A stretch of DNA of 64,000 bases from Pontibacter chinhatensis (GCF_900113285.1 NZ_FOOT01000007.1:62001-126000), one strand, 5' to 3'. Shown: positions 45,244 to 54,982, numbered from the stretch's first letter. Translations and numbers: made by a program. The notes: generated by a model from the letters alone, not told the origin.

Positions 45244-48200
45244 ATGAACATCATAAGGAACCTCAAGATCAGGGACAAGCTCATCCTTTTACTTTCACTG
45301 CTGCTTCTTCCGCTTATTTACCTTATTTTTTCTATTGTTTCCGTTGAACTGGAGGAAAGCGCCGCTCTGGAACAGGAGATGGTGCAACTGCAGGAGTCTG
45401 AGAAGATTTCCAGCTACCTGCATCGCATGCAGGCCGAGCGCGCCCGCATACTGGGCGCTGTATCCGGCGATACCACCATGCTGCTGCAAGCCAAAAACTA
45501 CCGGCTTCAGACGGATGCCGCCGAGCGGGAGCTGACAAACTTCTTGCAGGGCTCGGGCCGCACCTTGCCGGAAATGGCAGACATAAGCGAGCTGAAAAAG
45601 TACCGGACGCAGCTGGACCAGCAGAAGCTTGATGTACAGGATTACCGCGACTTCTCCGCCGGCGTGATTTTTAGCTTGCTCAACCGCCTGGAGGATAACG
45701 CCACCGGCTCGGGCAATGCCGTGCTGGCACGCCAGCTCGAAACCTTCCGCCAGTTGGTGGAGGCGAAGATACAACTTGGCAGGGCCCGAAGCTTAATGGC
45801 CAATGCCATTAACACAGGCACCTTCACCTACCAGGAGTATGCCAACATCCGCTCCCAGATAACGGCTTACGACAGAGCCCTGAGCAACTTCAGCCGCCAG
45901 GCTGGTACGCAGGCCATGGATGATGTGGAGAAGGTGCTCACCTCGGATAGCTACCAGGAAGTATCGGCCATACTGCAGGCCATTGAGGCGAGCCCGCAAT
46001 TGGATCTGAACGCCTTCGACTCGAACAAAACCTTCTCCCTGTTCACAAAAAGTATAGAAGACCTGCGGGATGCTGAAAGTGGCCTGATTGAACGGATCCG
46101 GGCAGACATAGACAGCCGCATTTCTGCCAAGCAACAAATGGTAAGCGTGCTTATACTTGTCTTTGTCCTGATTGCGGCACTTACCACTGCACTCTCCATT
46201 TACATCATCAACCTTATCTCTGCCTCGCTGGCAAAGCTGAAGGTAGCTGCCGATCGCATCAAATTGGGCGCGGTAGATGTGGAGATTGACGTGGAAAGCC
46301 GGGATGAGATTGGCAGCGTGGCCTCTTCCTTTAAGGGGGTGCTGAACAAGACGGTGAACCTCTCGGAGGTGGCGCAGGCTATCGGCGAGGGACGCTACGA
46401 TGTGGAGGTGCAGGCGCAGAGCGAGGAGGACGTGCTGAGCCATGCCATCCATAATATGAAAATCAACCTGCAGCGCTTCACCACAGAGAGCTCCAGCCGC
46501 AACTTTATACTTACCGGGGTATCGGAGCTGAACAGCCGCCTGAGCGGGGAGGCCGCACTGAACACCGTTTCTGAGAAGGCCATCTCCTTCATCAGCGACT
46601 ACACAGGCTCTGAGGCGGGCGTACTGTACCTGCACCACAACGACGGCAAGCTTACGCCTGCTGCCTGTTACGGCGTGCCGCAGGACTGCTCCAGTCTGCC
46701 AGCCTTTGAGATTGGGCAAGGAAAAGTAGGGCAGGCCGTGCAGCAGCGCCAGGTAAAGTTGCTGGAAAATGTTGCCGTTGAGCACCTCAGAATCAAATCC
46801 GGATTGGCCGAGATGCATCCTGCCTCGGTGATCATCGTGCCGCTATACTTTGCCGATACCCTTATCGGGGCACTGGAGCTTGCCTCCCGGAACCCGTATG
46901 CAGAGCTGCAGCAGCAGTTTTTAGCCGCCATTTCGGAGCGGGTGGCCGTTCTGATTTATACTTTAAGACAGCATCTGCAAACGCAGGAGCTCCTGTACGA
47001 AACCCAAAACCAGGCCGAGGAACTGGAGACGCAGCAGGAAGAGTTACGCCAACTGAACGCCGAACTGAAGGCCTCGGAAGAGGAGCTGCGCGTGAACCAG
47101 GAGGAGCTGCAGGAGAAAAACGCCGAGCTGGAGGAGAAGGCGCAGCTGCTGGAAGAGCAATACGAGGCGCTCGGCGCTAAGAACAAGGCCCTGGAGGACG
47201 CCCGCGCCGCCATTGAGCTGAAGATGCAGCAGGTGGAGCAGGTGAGCAAGTATAAGAGCGACTTCCTGGCCAACATGAGCCACGAGCTGCGCACCCCGCT
47301 CAACAGTATACTTATACTTTCCAGGCTGCTGGCTGATAACATGGAAAACACGCTGTCCAAGAAGCAGATAGACCATGCCCAGATCATCCACAAATCGGGC
47401 AACGACCTGCTCCGGCTCATCAACGACATCCTGGACTTATCTAAAATAGAGTCGGGTAAGGTGAAGCTCGATACCGAAGAGGTCAAGCTGCGCGATATTT
47501 CCATGGTGCCGCTGTTCCGTGAGGTAGCCGCCAAAAAGAAAATCCGCTTTACGGAGCATATTGAACCGGGCAGCTCCGAAAGCATCGTTACCGACCGCTT
47601 CCGGTTAGAGCAGATTCTGCGCAACTTCATCGGCAATGCCCTCAAGTTTACCGACGAAGGGGGAGAGGTAACGTACTCCGTCTCACCGGTAGCAGACAGG
47701 CGCAAGTTCCGCTCCGAGCACCTGCGTAACCATAGCGACATCCTGGCCTTCTCGGTGCGAGATACGGGCATTGGCATCCCTGCGGACAAGCAGGAAATCG
47801 TGTTTGAGGCCTTCCAGCAGGCGGACACCTCTACTACCCGCAAGTATGGCGGCACTGGCCTGGGGCTCACCATCAGCAAGGAACTGGCCACGATTTTAGG
47901 CGGCGAGCTGATGCTGGAAAGTGAGCCGGGCAAGGGCAGCACCTTTACGTTATACTTGCCGCGGGTGCCGCAGCAGGTTAATGGCAGAAAGCCAGAGCCA
48001 GCCCCTGTGGTCATGCCGGTTGCACATACGTCTGTAGCCACCACGGTGCAGGAAACCACCCAGGAGAAGAGCCAGGGTGTGGGTCAAATCCTGCTGGACT
48101 TGGAGCGCCAGGACAAGCAGGACATCAAGGTGCTTATTGTAGAGGATGACAGAGGCTTCAGCGATATTCTGGCAGATTTTGCCAAGGCCAAGAACTTTGA

Positions 48201-49293
48201 AGTATACCAGGCTCATACCGGAAGGGAAGGCCTGAAAATGGCGCTGGAGAAGAAGCCTGATGCCATGCTGCTCGACATTCAGCTGCCGGACATGAGCGGG
48301 TGGGATGTATTAAAGCAGGTGCGCGAAACAAAGGAGCTGCGCCACCTGAACGTGCACGTGATGTCGGCCTACGACAGGGAAGTGCTGGGCGAGCACGCCG
48401 AGAACGAGGAGTACCTGCCCAAGCCTGTTACGCTCGAGATGCTGAACAAGGCCTTCAGCTCCATTGTGCAAAACTCCGGAGATAAGATAGAGAACATCCT
48501 TATTGTGGAGGACAACGAGATAGAGAACAGGGCGGTGGCCGAGCTGCTGCTGGCGCATGGGCTGAAGTCTACCTCCGCTTACTCGGCTGAGGAGGCAGAG
48601 CAGGTGCTGGCCAAGCAGAAAGTAGACTGCATTATCCTGGACCTGAACCTGCCGGGCATGAAAGGCTACGACTGGATGAAGAAAGTCAAGTCGCAGAACG
48701 GGTTGGCCGATATTCCGATCATCATCTACTCGGGTAAAGACCTGAGCAAGGAGGAAGAGGCGCAGCTGAAGAAGTTCGCCAACACAATCATCATCAAAAA
48801 CGAGTACTCTTACCTGCGCCTGCTCGATGAGGTGCAGCTGTTCCTGCACAAGGTGAACCAGAAGCTGCCGCACGGCCGGGAGTTTAAGATGAAGCTGCAT
48901 GTGCCGGAGGAGGTGCTGCGCGGCAAGAAGGTGCTGGTGGTGGACGACGACGTGCGCAACATTTACTCGCTGAGCAGCCTGCTGGAACTGCATGGCATGG
49001 AGGTGGAGGCCGCCTATGATGGCCGCGAGGCGCTGGAGAAGCTAAACGCCGAGCCAGATATGGACCTGGTGCTGATGGACATCATGATGCCGGAGATGGA
49101 CGGTATAGAAGCCACAAAACGAATTCGGGCAATCTCTCGTTTTAAGCAACTCCCGATTATCGCCCTCACAGCAAAGGCCATGAAAGAAGACAGAGAGAAA
49201 TGCATAGAAGCGGGTGCTTCTGACTATATACCAAAGCCAGTAGATACAGATAAGTTACTGACCTTAATGCGGGTTTGGTTGTATGAAGCTTGA
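45244..49293 (+). CDS. Hybrid histidine kinase with nitrate-sensor-like, HAMP, GAF and three receiver domains
   Basis: A 1349-residue inner-membrane sensor. TM1 is about 12-33; residues 50-290 form a helical periplasmic region like NIT sensor domains; TM2 is about 299-322; HAMP segments run to about 415; GAF about 430-575; a long coiled coil about 578-670; HisKA with SHELRTP and H680; HATPase about 780-905 (DTGIGIPADKQEIVF, GGTGLGLTISKEL). Receivers follow with phospho-accepting D1011, D1133 and D1279. The frame overlaps cheR by 11 bases. The last receiver ends at the C-terminus. Such kinases with CheR and CheB genes often act in multi-step phosphorelays; the signal is unknown. Confidence 0.92.
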   Translation: MNIIRNLKIRDKLILLLSLLLLPLIYLIFSIVSVELEESAALEQEMVQLQESEKISSYLHRMQAERARILGAVSGDTTMLLQAKNYRLQTDAAERELTNFLQGSGRTLPEMADISELKKYRTQLDQQKLDVQDYRDFSAGVIFSLLNRLEDNATGSGNAVLARQLETFRQLVEAKIQLGRARSLMANAINTGTFTYQEYANIRSQITAYDRALSNFSRQAGTQAMDDVEKVLTSDSYQEVSAILQAIEASPQLDLNAFDSNKTFSLFTKSIEDLRDAESGLIERIRADIDSRISAKQQMVSVLILVFVLIAALTTALSIYIINLISASLAKLKVAADRIKLGAVDVEIDVESRDEIGSVASSFKGVLNKTVNLSEVAQAIGEGRYDVEVQAQSEEDVLSHAIHNMKINLQRFTTESSSRNFILTGVSELNSRLSGEAALNTVSEKAISFISDYTGSEAGVLYLHHNDGKLTPAACYGVPQDCSSLPAFEIGQGKVGQAVQQRQVKLLENVAVEHLRIKSGLAEMHPASVIIVPLYFADTLIGALELASRNPYAELQQQFLAAISERVAVLIYTLRQHLQTQELLYETQNQAEELETQQEELRQLNAELKASEEELRVNQEELQEKNAELEEKAQLLEEQYEALGAKNKALEDARAAIELKMQQVEQVSKYKSDFLANMSHELRTPLNSILILSRLLADNMENTLSKKQIDHAQIIHKSGNDLLRLINDILDLSKIESGKVKLDTEEVKLRDISMVPLFREVAAKKKIRFTEHIEPGSSESIVTDRFRLEQILRNFIGNALKFTDEGGEVTYSVSPVADRRKFRSEHLRNHSDILAFSVRDTGIGIPADKQEIVFEAFQQADTSTTRKYGGTGLGLTISKELATILGGELMLESEPGKGSTFTLYLPRVPQQVNGRKPEPAPVVMPVAHTSVATTVQETTQEKSQGVGQILLDLERQDKQDIKVLIVEDDRGFSDILADFAKAKNFEVYQAHTGREGLKMALEKKPDAMLLDIQLPDMSGWDVLKQVRETKELRHLNVHVMSAYDREVLGEHAENEEYLPKPVTLEMLNKAFSSIVQNSGDKIENILIVEDNEIENRAVAELLLAHGLKSTSAYSAEEAEQVLAKQKVDCIILDLNLPGMKGYDWMKKVKSQNGLADIPIIIYSGKDLSKEEEAQLKKFANTIIIKNEYSYLRLLDEVQLFLHKVNQKLPHGREFKMKLHVPEEVLRGKKVLVVDDDVRNIYSLSSLLELHGMEVEAAYDGREALEKLNAEPDMDLVLMDIMMPEMDGIEATKRIRAISRFKQLPIIALTAKAMKEDREKCIEAGASDYIPKPVDTDKLLTLMRVWLYEA

Positions 49294-50113
49294 GTATGAA
49301 AAGCTCTTCGAGCAGGAGGTAGAGGCGCTGATTGAGGAGATTCACACCCAGTACGGGTACGACTTTAGCGGGTATGCCCGGGCCTCGGTTTACCGCAGGA
49401 TAAAGCGTTTTCTGGGGCAGAAGCACTTGCAAAGCGTGGATGCGCTGCGCGAGAAACTGTTCTCCGACAGCTTTTTCTTTGAGAATTTTCTGCAGGAGGT
49501 AACCGTGAACGTGACGGAGATGTTCCGTGACCCCACATTTTTCCTGTCGTTGCGCGAGAACGTGCTGCCCATCCTGAGCACTTACCCTTTCATTAAGATT
49601 TGGGATGCCGGTTGCTCTACAGGGGAGGAGCTTTTCTCGCTGGCCATACTTTTAGAGGAGGAGGGATTGCTGGGGCGCACCAAGATCTACGCCACCGATA
49701 TTAACCAGAAGGTGCTGATGCAGGCCAAGGAGGGGATCTTTTCGGCCTCTAACATGGCGGCCTATACATCGGCCTACTATGCAGCCGGGGGCAAGCGCGA
49801 GTTCTCCAGCTACTACACCAGCAACTATGGCAGTGTTAAGTTCAGCTCGCAACTGGTGAAAAACGTGGTCTTTTATCCGCACAACCTGGCTACAGACAGC
49901 TCCTTCAACGAGTTTCACCTGATTATTTGCCGCAATGTGCTGATATACTTTAACCGCCAGCTACAGGACCGCGTGCTGCGCCTCTTCGACGAGAGCCTCG
50001 TAAGCCTGGGATACCTGGGGCTGGGCAAAAAAGAGACCCTGATCATGTCAAGCATCAGCGGCAACTACGTAGCCGTGGATAAGAATAACCGCATATACCG
50101 CAAAACAAACTGA
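49283..50113 (+). CDS. CheR-type protein methyltransferase
   Basis: A 276-residue glutamate O-methyltransferase using SAM. The N-terminal all-alpha domain (FSGYARASVYRRIKRFL) is followed by VTEMFRDPTFF and the SAM site WDAGCSTGEELFSLAILL (residues 107 onward), ATDIN, and FHLIICRNVLIYF. The start overlaps the kinase gene by 11 bases and its stop overlaps the cheB start (TGATG). No methyl-accepting chemoreceptor is in the window, so the target may be the kinase's own coiled coil. Confidence 0.92.
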   Translation: MKLEYEKLFEQEVEALIEEIHTQYGYDFSGYARASVYRRIKRFLGQKHLQSVDALREKLFSDSFFFENFLQEVTVNVTEMFRDPTFFLSLRENVLPILSTYPFIKIWDAGCSTGEELFSLAILLEEEGLLGRTKIYATDINQKVLMQAKEGIFSASNMAAYTSAYYAAGGKREFSSYYTSNYGSVKFSSQLVKNVVFYPHNLATDSSFNEFHLIICRNVLIYFNRQLQDRVLRLFDESLVSLGYLGLGKKETLIMSSISGNYVAVDKNNRIYRKTN

Positions 50114-50685
50114 TGGAGCCCAGGTTAAAGTTGGTGGCTATCGGAGGGTCCTGGGGCGGAATCAAGGCTTCCCTTTCTATTCTGGAAGGCTTGCCCGCCG
50201 ATTACAGCATTCCTATTCTGCTGGTGCTGCACCGTTTGCGCAACCAGGAAGGAAACCTGCAGGAGCTGCTCGACAAAAAGCTGCGGCTGCGGGTGTTGGA
50301 GGTGGAGGACAAAGAGCCCTTACTTCCGGGACACGTATACCTGGCGCCCTCCAATTACCACGTACTTATTGAGCGGGACCATACGTGCTCGCTCGACGAC
50401 TCGGAGCTGGAGAACTACTCACGCCCTGCCATTGACGTCACTTTTACGAGTGCGGCCGACGTTTTTGCTGAAAATACGGTCGGTGTGCTCCTTAGTGGCG
50501 CCAGCAAGGATGGAAGTTCAGGATTAAGCTATATCTTTGACAATGGAGGTATTGCCATAGCTCAAGACCCTGCCGAAGCCGAAGTGGCCGTTATGCCACA
50601 GGCGGCCATTGACAGGGTACCTGGCTGTAAAGTAATGAATGTAGCGCGCATAAAGGAGTTTTTGCTTTCCTTACATGAACACTGA
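50113..50685 (+). CDS. CheB-type methylesterase, catalytic domain only
   Basis: A 190-residue protein glutamate methylesterase/deamidase. The catalytic triad is visible: GGSWGG (S13), VLHRLR (H40) and SGASKDGSSGL (D133). It lacks the N-terminal receiver of classic CheB, so control must come from elsewhere. Start overlaps cheR (TGATG) and end overlaps the next gene by 11 bases, giving a tightly coupled four-gene operon. Confidence 0.92.
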   Translation: MEPRLKLVAIGGSWGGIKASLSILEGLPADYSIPILLVLHRLRNQEGNLQELLDKKLRLRVLEVEDKEPLLPGHVYLAPSNYHVLIERDHTCSLDDSELENYSRPAIDVTFTSAADVFAENTVGVLLSGASKDGSSGLSYIFDNGGIAIAQDPAEAEVAVMPQAAIDRVPGCKVMNVARIKEFLLSLHEH

Positions 50686-51880
50686 GCACGATTTAAAACC
50701 GTTGATGATGCACACCAACCTGCATCCGGTGAAGGTTCTGCTGGTAGACGACAAGCCTGAAAACCTTGTCAGCCTGGAGAGTCTGCTTTCGGACGAGGAT
50801 GACCGTATCACCTACCTGTTTGCAAACTCCGGCGAGGAGGCACTGAAGATAGCCCTGCAGGAAGAGCTGGCGCTCATCATGCTGGATGTGCAGATGCCCG
50901 GCATGAACGGCTACGAGGTGGCTCGTTACCTTCGCAATATTTCCCGCACCCGCGATATTCCGATTATCTTCGTTACCGCCATCTCTGAGCAGGAGGCACA
51001 CGTGATAGAGGGCTTTGAGGCAGGTGCCGTTGATTTTCTCTTCAAGCCGCTGCACCCCTTTATTACCAAGGCGAAGGTAGAGGCCTTTGTGCGTTTTTAC
51101 GTGCAGAAGAAAGAGCTGGAGCGCGCCAACATAGAAGCCCAGAGCCTTAACCAACTGCTGGAGGAGCGGGTAGAGGAACGCACGCGCGAGCTCATCAAAG
51201 TAAATAAAGACCTTGATAACTTTGTTTACACCGCCTCCCACGACCTGAAGGCCCCAATCAATAACATCGAGGGGCTGATGGTTGCCCTTCAGGAGACGCT
51301 TGAGGAAAAACAGCTGGGCCTGGATCAGGTAATGCCTATCATGGATATGGTGAACGATGCCATCGGCCGGTTTAAGAGCACATTGCTGGATTTAACGGAA
51401 GTAGCCAAGCTACAGCACCAGGATACAGTGGCGGCGCCTGAAACCGTAAATTTCAAAGAGTTGCTGGAGGATGTGAAAGCCCACATCAAAGATCTTATCA
51501 AGCGCTACGACGCTACCGTGGTGGATGACTTCTCGGACGCGCCGGAAATGGTGTTCTCCCGGAAAAACCTGCGCAGCATACTCTACAACCTCGTTTCCAA
51601 CGCCATCAAGTATAGCTCGCTGGACCGCAGGCCCGAGATTAGGATCACGACCTCCGTGGCAGGGGAGTATACGCTGCTTTCGGTGCGCGACAACGGGCTA
51701 GGCCTTCGCAAGCAGGACCAGGAAAAGGTGTTTGGCATGTTCAAGCGCCTGCACTCCCATGTGGAGGGCACCGGGGTCGGGCTGGCCATTGTAAAAAGAA
51801 TCGTGGAAAACTGCGACGGCAAAATTGAGCTTGAAAGTGAATTAGGGACCGGTACCGAGTTTAAGCTCTACCTCAAGTAA
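50675..51880 (+). CDS. Receiver-histidine kinase, soluble
   Basis: A 401-residue cytoplasmic protein. Receiver at about 18-135 (VKVLLVDDKPENL, phospho-site D71 in LIMLDVQMPG); coiled coil about 145-182; HisKA with TASHDLKAP (H189); HATPase to the end (SVRDNGLGLRKQDQEKVFGMF, GTGVGLAIVKRIVE). No membrane segment. It overlaps cheB by 11 bases; M11 or M12 are alternative starts that would remove the overlap. As it is last in the operon it could take phosphate from the large hybrid kinase or feed back on it. Confidence 0.9.
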   Translation: MNTEHDLKPLMMHTNLHPVKVLLVDDKPENLVSLESLLSDEDDRITYLFANSGEEALKIALQEELALIMLDVQMPGMNGYEVARYLRNISRTRDIPIIFVTAISEQEAHVIEGFEAGAVDFLFKPLHPFITKAKVEAFVRFYVQKKELERANIEAQSLNQLLEERVEERTRELIKVNKDLDNFVYTASHDLKAPINNIEGLMVALQETLEEKQLGLDQVMPIMDMVNDAIGRFKSTLLDLTEVAKLQHQDTVAAPETVNFKELLEDVKAHIKDLIKRYDATVVDDFSDAPEMVFSRKNLRSILYNLVSNAIKYSSLDRRPEIRITTSVAGEYTLLSVRDNGLGLRKQDQEKVFGMFKRLHSHVEGTGVGLAIVKRIVENCDGKIELESELGTGTEFKLYLK

Positions 51881-51918
51881 AGCGCTTTTAGTCTGATATC
51901 TTCTTTGTTGCGTTCTTG

Positions 51919-51952
51919 CAGGGGAGGCGGTTTTGCGCCTGCCTTTTCTCCT
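51919..51952 (+). terminator. Possible terminator after the sensory operon
   Basis: AGGCG-GTTTTG-CGCCT with a CCTTTTCT tail. The stem is short; nothing else in the 51881-52135 gap. Confidence 0.35.
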
Positions 51953-52135
51953 CGTTTGTAGCCGGGAAAGTATACCCAACTCACACATTCTAACTCAGGT
52001 CGATATACCCTGCAACCCTGCCTCCCCAATCCGGAAAAACCCAAGCCGAACTTAACGGCTGCTGCAAGTATAACTCCGTAAAAATTAAGGCAGCCAGCAA
52101 CTCATAAGTATACTTCATTCATACTACCTCAACCC

Positions 52136-52588
52136 ATGGAACAACCAACCCGCGATAAGCAAGCTATTCAGCACCTTTATAATACCATTCTTCCAGCCCT
52201 GGCAGAGCAAATCCACCAGAGCATCCTGCCCATACTTCCTTTGTTCGATAGCTTCGGGCTGGAGCGGGTGATCGACACCTGGACCAAAGACCCGGCATCT
52301 GACGCCGACGAGGTGATAAGCGTGGAGAAGGGCAACGTGCAGCAACTGGGCCTGAAGCTGCGCCTGGAGGGGTTCCAGAAGCCCGGCGTAGAAACCTTTG
52401 ATCTGACCAAAGACGTACTCTTTAAACTGGAATACAGCAGCTATACCGTGGGCCCGGACAAGAACACCTCCTGGCTCGAGAAACCGTACCTGCAGCGCTG
52501 GGATACACAAGAATATAAAGACATAGCCAGCAGGTGGAGCGAAGAACTGATAGACGACCTGACACAGCGCCTTGAAAAACTAACCTGA
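52136..52588 (+). CDS. Hypothetical 150-residue protein
   Basis: Cytoplasmic acidic protein (IQHLYNTILPALAEQIHQSILPI early, WSEELIDDLTQRLEKLT at the end) with no recognised motif. It starts after AT-rich DNA with motif palindrome AAGTATACTT at 52087, and the methyltransferase gene follows by 8 bases, so they are probably co-transcribed. Function unknown. Confidence 0.65.
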   Translation: MEQPTRDKQAIQHLYNTILPALAEQIHQSILPILPLFDSFGLERVIDTWTKDPASDADEVISVEKGNVQQLGLKLRLEGFQKPGVETFDLTKDVLFKLEYSSYTVGPDKNTSWLEKPYLQRWDTQEYKDIASRWSEELIDDLTQRLEKLT

Positions 52589-52596
52589 TTTATACC

Positions 52597-53352
52597 ATGC
52601 CACAAGCCGCCGCAGCCAAAGGAATTACCTGGTTATACGTGATACTTTTGCCGCTTTGCCTGGGCATTCATACTTCGTGCCAGGGCCAGCAGCAGCAACA
52701 GCAGGTAACCGGGGAGTATACCTACCAAAAACCAAGCAGCGGGGGCACGGGCAAAGTATACATGGGCCGTGAAATTGCCGCCATGATCAGTCCGGCAGGA
52801 GGAGCGTGGCTGGCACGCGAGACCAGGGAGGAAGAGGATCATGCTCAGCAGGCCATCGAAAGTATGGAGCTCCGGCCTAACAGCGTGGTAGCCGACATCG
52901 GGGCTGGCGTGGGCTTTTATACCTTGCAAATTGCGCCCAAAGTACCCAAGGGCAAAGTATACGCCGTGGAGGTGCAGGATGCCTTTGTGAAAACCCTGCA
53001 GGAGCGCAAGCAGGAGCTGGGCCTGACGAACATGGAGGTAGTGAAAGGCGGCACCAAAACCACCAACCTTGCCGCCAACTCCCTGGATCTTGCCTTTATG
53101 GTGGATGTGTACCACGAACTGGAATACCCCCGCGAGGTGCTGCAGGACATCTACCGGGCACTGAAGCCCGATGGCATACTTTTGCTACTGGAGTACCGCG
53201 CCGAAGACCCCGACCTGAACGTGAAGGAGCTGCACAAGATGAGCGCCGCCCAGGTGAAAAAGGAGCTGGAAGCCAACGGGTTTATACTTTACCGGAAGGA
53301 AGATTTCCTGCCAAGGCAACATTTCATCATGTTCCGCAAAGCTGCAAAATAA
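52597..53352 (+). CDS. Class I SAM methyltransferase with lipoprotein-like signal
   Basis: A 251-residue protein. The SAM-binding loop VADIGAGVGFYTLQIA (about residues 99-114) and LAFMVDVYHELEYPREVLQ and LKPDGILLLLEYR mark a Rossmann methyltransferase. The N-terminus (ITWLYVILLPLCLGIHTSCQGQ) is a signal sequence with a lipobox-like HTSC, which would place it in the envelope where SAM is not expected. Such exported methyltransferase-like proteins are common in Bacteroidetes but unexplained. A start after the signal cannot be excluded. Gap to the upstream gene is 8 bases. Confidence 0.78.
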   Translation: MPQAAAAKGITWLYVILLPLCLGIHTSCQGQQQQQQVTGEYTYQKPSSGGTGKVYMGREIAAMISPAGGAWLARETREEEDHAQQAIESMELRPNSVVADIGAGVGFYTLQIAPKVPKGKVYAVEVQDAFVKTLQERKQELGLTNMEVVKGGTKTTNLAANSLDLAFMVDVYHELEYPREVLQDIYRALKPDGILLLLEYRAEDPDLNVKELHKMSAAQVKKELEANGFILYRKEDFLPRQHFIMFRKAAK

Positions 53353-53544
53353 AGCCTGTACTTCTGCAGACTCATTCTATCCTCAGCCTCCTGATGCATA
53401 GGATAATAAAATATTTAAATTTTTAATTTACTGTTAATCAGTAGGTTGCTGGTTGCAGTAGAATGCCTGCACCTGTTGTGGCATACAACTTGTAATTATA
53501 CCATCATCGTTACGTTGCAAATTATAAACCTTAAAGCACGTATT

Positions 53545-54093
53545 ATGAAAAAGGTAAATTACATTTTCAGTCTGGTCTTTATAGTATCGATCTTACTGAG
53601 TTCGGCAGCTGAGGCGCAGGAAAGAAAGAAAATTAGCCCGCAGGCAAAGGGCGCTGTGATTGGAGCAGCCACCGGTGCTACGGCTGGTGCGATTATTCAT
53701 AAGCGGAACCGCGTAGTGGGCGGTGTGGTAGGTGGCGTAGTAGGTGGTGGCACCGGATACGTTATCGGTAAGAGCATCGACAACAAGCGGAAAGCTGAGG
53801 AGGCAGAGAGAGCCGCCGAGGCAGAGCGCATTGCCGCAGCCAACCGTGCCGCAGAGGCCAGAAATACCAGAACGGTAGCATCCAGGTCTACTGCCCCAGT
53901 TAGCAAGCCTGCACCGGCCAAAGCAACCGCCGAGCCGGTAAAACACGCGCTGGTAGCCCAGAACATGGCCCCATACACCGAATATAACGTGATGGAGGAT
54001 CCAATCATCAGCATGGGCTTCCTGCCAAACCCGGACTTCGGCAACCCATCCAAGCCATACTATACTTCTGAGGTAAGAAGGAAGAGCTGGTAA
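53545..54093 (+). CDS. Glycine-zipper (YMGG-like) envelope protein
   Basis: A 182-residue protein from ATG 53545 (MKKVNYIFSLVFIVSILLSS, signal peptide ending AEAQ). A glycine-zipper block, AVIGAATGATAGAIIHKRNR then VVGGVVGGVVGGGTGYVIGK, follows, then an alanine/glutamate-rich helix and a proline-rich linker. Glycine zippers insert in membranes or oligomerise. The longer frame to 53446 lacks a signal at the start, so I prefer 53545. Role unknown; stress-linked in related organisms. Confidence 0.8.
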   Translation: MKKVNYIFSLVFIVSILLSSAAEAQERKKISPQAKGAVIGAATGATAGAIIHKRNRVVGGVVGGVVGGGTGYVIGKSIDNKRKAEEAERAAEAERIAAANRAAEARNTRTVASRSTAPVSKPAPAKATAEPVKHALVAQNMAPYTEYNVMEDPIISMGFLPNPDFGNPSKPYYTSEVRRKSW

Positions 54094-54173
54094 GTATAAA
54101 CGGTTTTCTGCGGCAGGTATTACGCCTGCTGCGGAAGCCATACTTACCCATGTTATACTTTAACAACAGACCT

Positions 54174-54632
54174 ATGAAACGTTATGCATATATCCTGTTC
54201 TTTGCCGTATTCTTTGCCGCGTGTTCGCCGGCCGAGGAGAAGGTAGACATTCGAAGCCTGAACCAGGAGTTTATTGGCGCCTGGAACAGCAACGACCCCG
54301 AGAAGGTAATCTCTTACCTGGACGATGAAGTACAGTTCCTGCAGGGCGAGGTTCACTTTATGGGTAAAACCGAGGTAGCCAACAAATGGGTAAAAGACAC
54401 CTACAGCACCATCACCGATCTGAAAACCAACGTGGTCAGTTCCGGCGTGGACGGCGAGATAGCCTACGAAGCGGGTACGTTCTCGGTGGATGTGCTGCCT
54501 ACCAACCAGGACCAATTGCGCGGCATTGGGGAAGGTAACTTTATACTTCTCTGGAAGAAAAATAAAGAAGGCGAGTGGAAACTAAGCTACGCCCAATTGG
54601 AAGGCCTGCCTGTGCAGGTGAAGAATAACTAA
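54174..54632 (+). CDS. NTF2/SnoaL-like lipoprotein
   Basis: A 152-residue protein from ATG 54174 (MKRYAYILFFAVFFAACSPA, lipobox FAAC). The mature domain is a DUF4440-like cone fold: LNQEFIGAWNSNDPEKVISYLDDEVQFLQGE, with FILLWKKNKEGEWKLSYAQL at the end. Likely binds a small ligand on the envelope surface. Starts 80 bases after the glycine-zipper gene and ends at a strong terminator. Confidence 0.85.
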   Translation: MKRYAYILFFAVFFAACSPAEEKVDIRSLNQEFIGAWNSNDPEKVISYLDDEVQFLQGEVHFMGKTEVANKWVKDTYSTITDLKTNVVSSGVDGEIAYEAGTFSVDVLPTNQDQLRGIGEGNFILLWKKNKEGEWKLSYAQLEGLPVQVKNN

Positions 54633-54684
54633 ACTTTAAACGCATTACCCGGTTCAGTATACTAGTACAAAGTATAATTTCCCG

Positions 54685-54720
54685 AAGCCACGCAGGTGCA
54701 GCCTGCGTGGCTTTTCTTTT
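54685..54720 (+). terminator. Intrinsic terminator
   Basis: AAGCCACGCAGG with CCTGCGTGGCTT, loop TGCAG, then TTCTTTT. Ends the NTF2-like lipoprotein gene. Confidence 0.9.
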
Positions 54721-54785
54721 TGGGGGCCTCGGTTTTGCGCTTAACCTACCCCTCCCCTGAAAACAGGGGTGGGAGCTTTGCATTT

Positions 54786-54905
54786 ACCGGGTCCAACCAC
54801 CCCTGGCCCCTCCTTAGCCAAGGAGGGGAGTCTGTAATTGCCACTTCCAAAGTATAAGTTTCATAGCTACTGACCCCGCGCGGACAGGGCGCGACTTGAC
54901 CCTAC
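54786..54905 (-). repeat. Dispersed repeat C, inverted copy
   Basis: On the minus strand it reads as the copies at 634 and 27982: a CGCGCCCTGTCCGCGC start, AGCTATGAAACTTATACTTT and a GGGGTGGTTGGACCC end. The spacer 54633-55054 also has a CCCCTCCCCTG/CAGGGGTGGG hairpin (54750-54775) and no gene. Confidence 0.8.
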
Positions 54906-54934
54906 AAAGTATAAACCCACCCCACTTGCTGGCG

Positions 54935-54982
54935 CGGGTTTGCAACCCGTGCCTTGTTATAAGGTCGGATTTGTAATCCGAC
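54935..54982 (+). repeat. Paired-hairpin element, copy 3
   Basis: CGGGTT-TGC-AACCCG (54935-54949) and GTCGGATT-TGT-AATCCGAC (54964-54982), gap 14 bases. First stem equals copy 2, second stem differs from copies 1 and 2 by paired changes. Confidence 0.85.
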
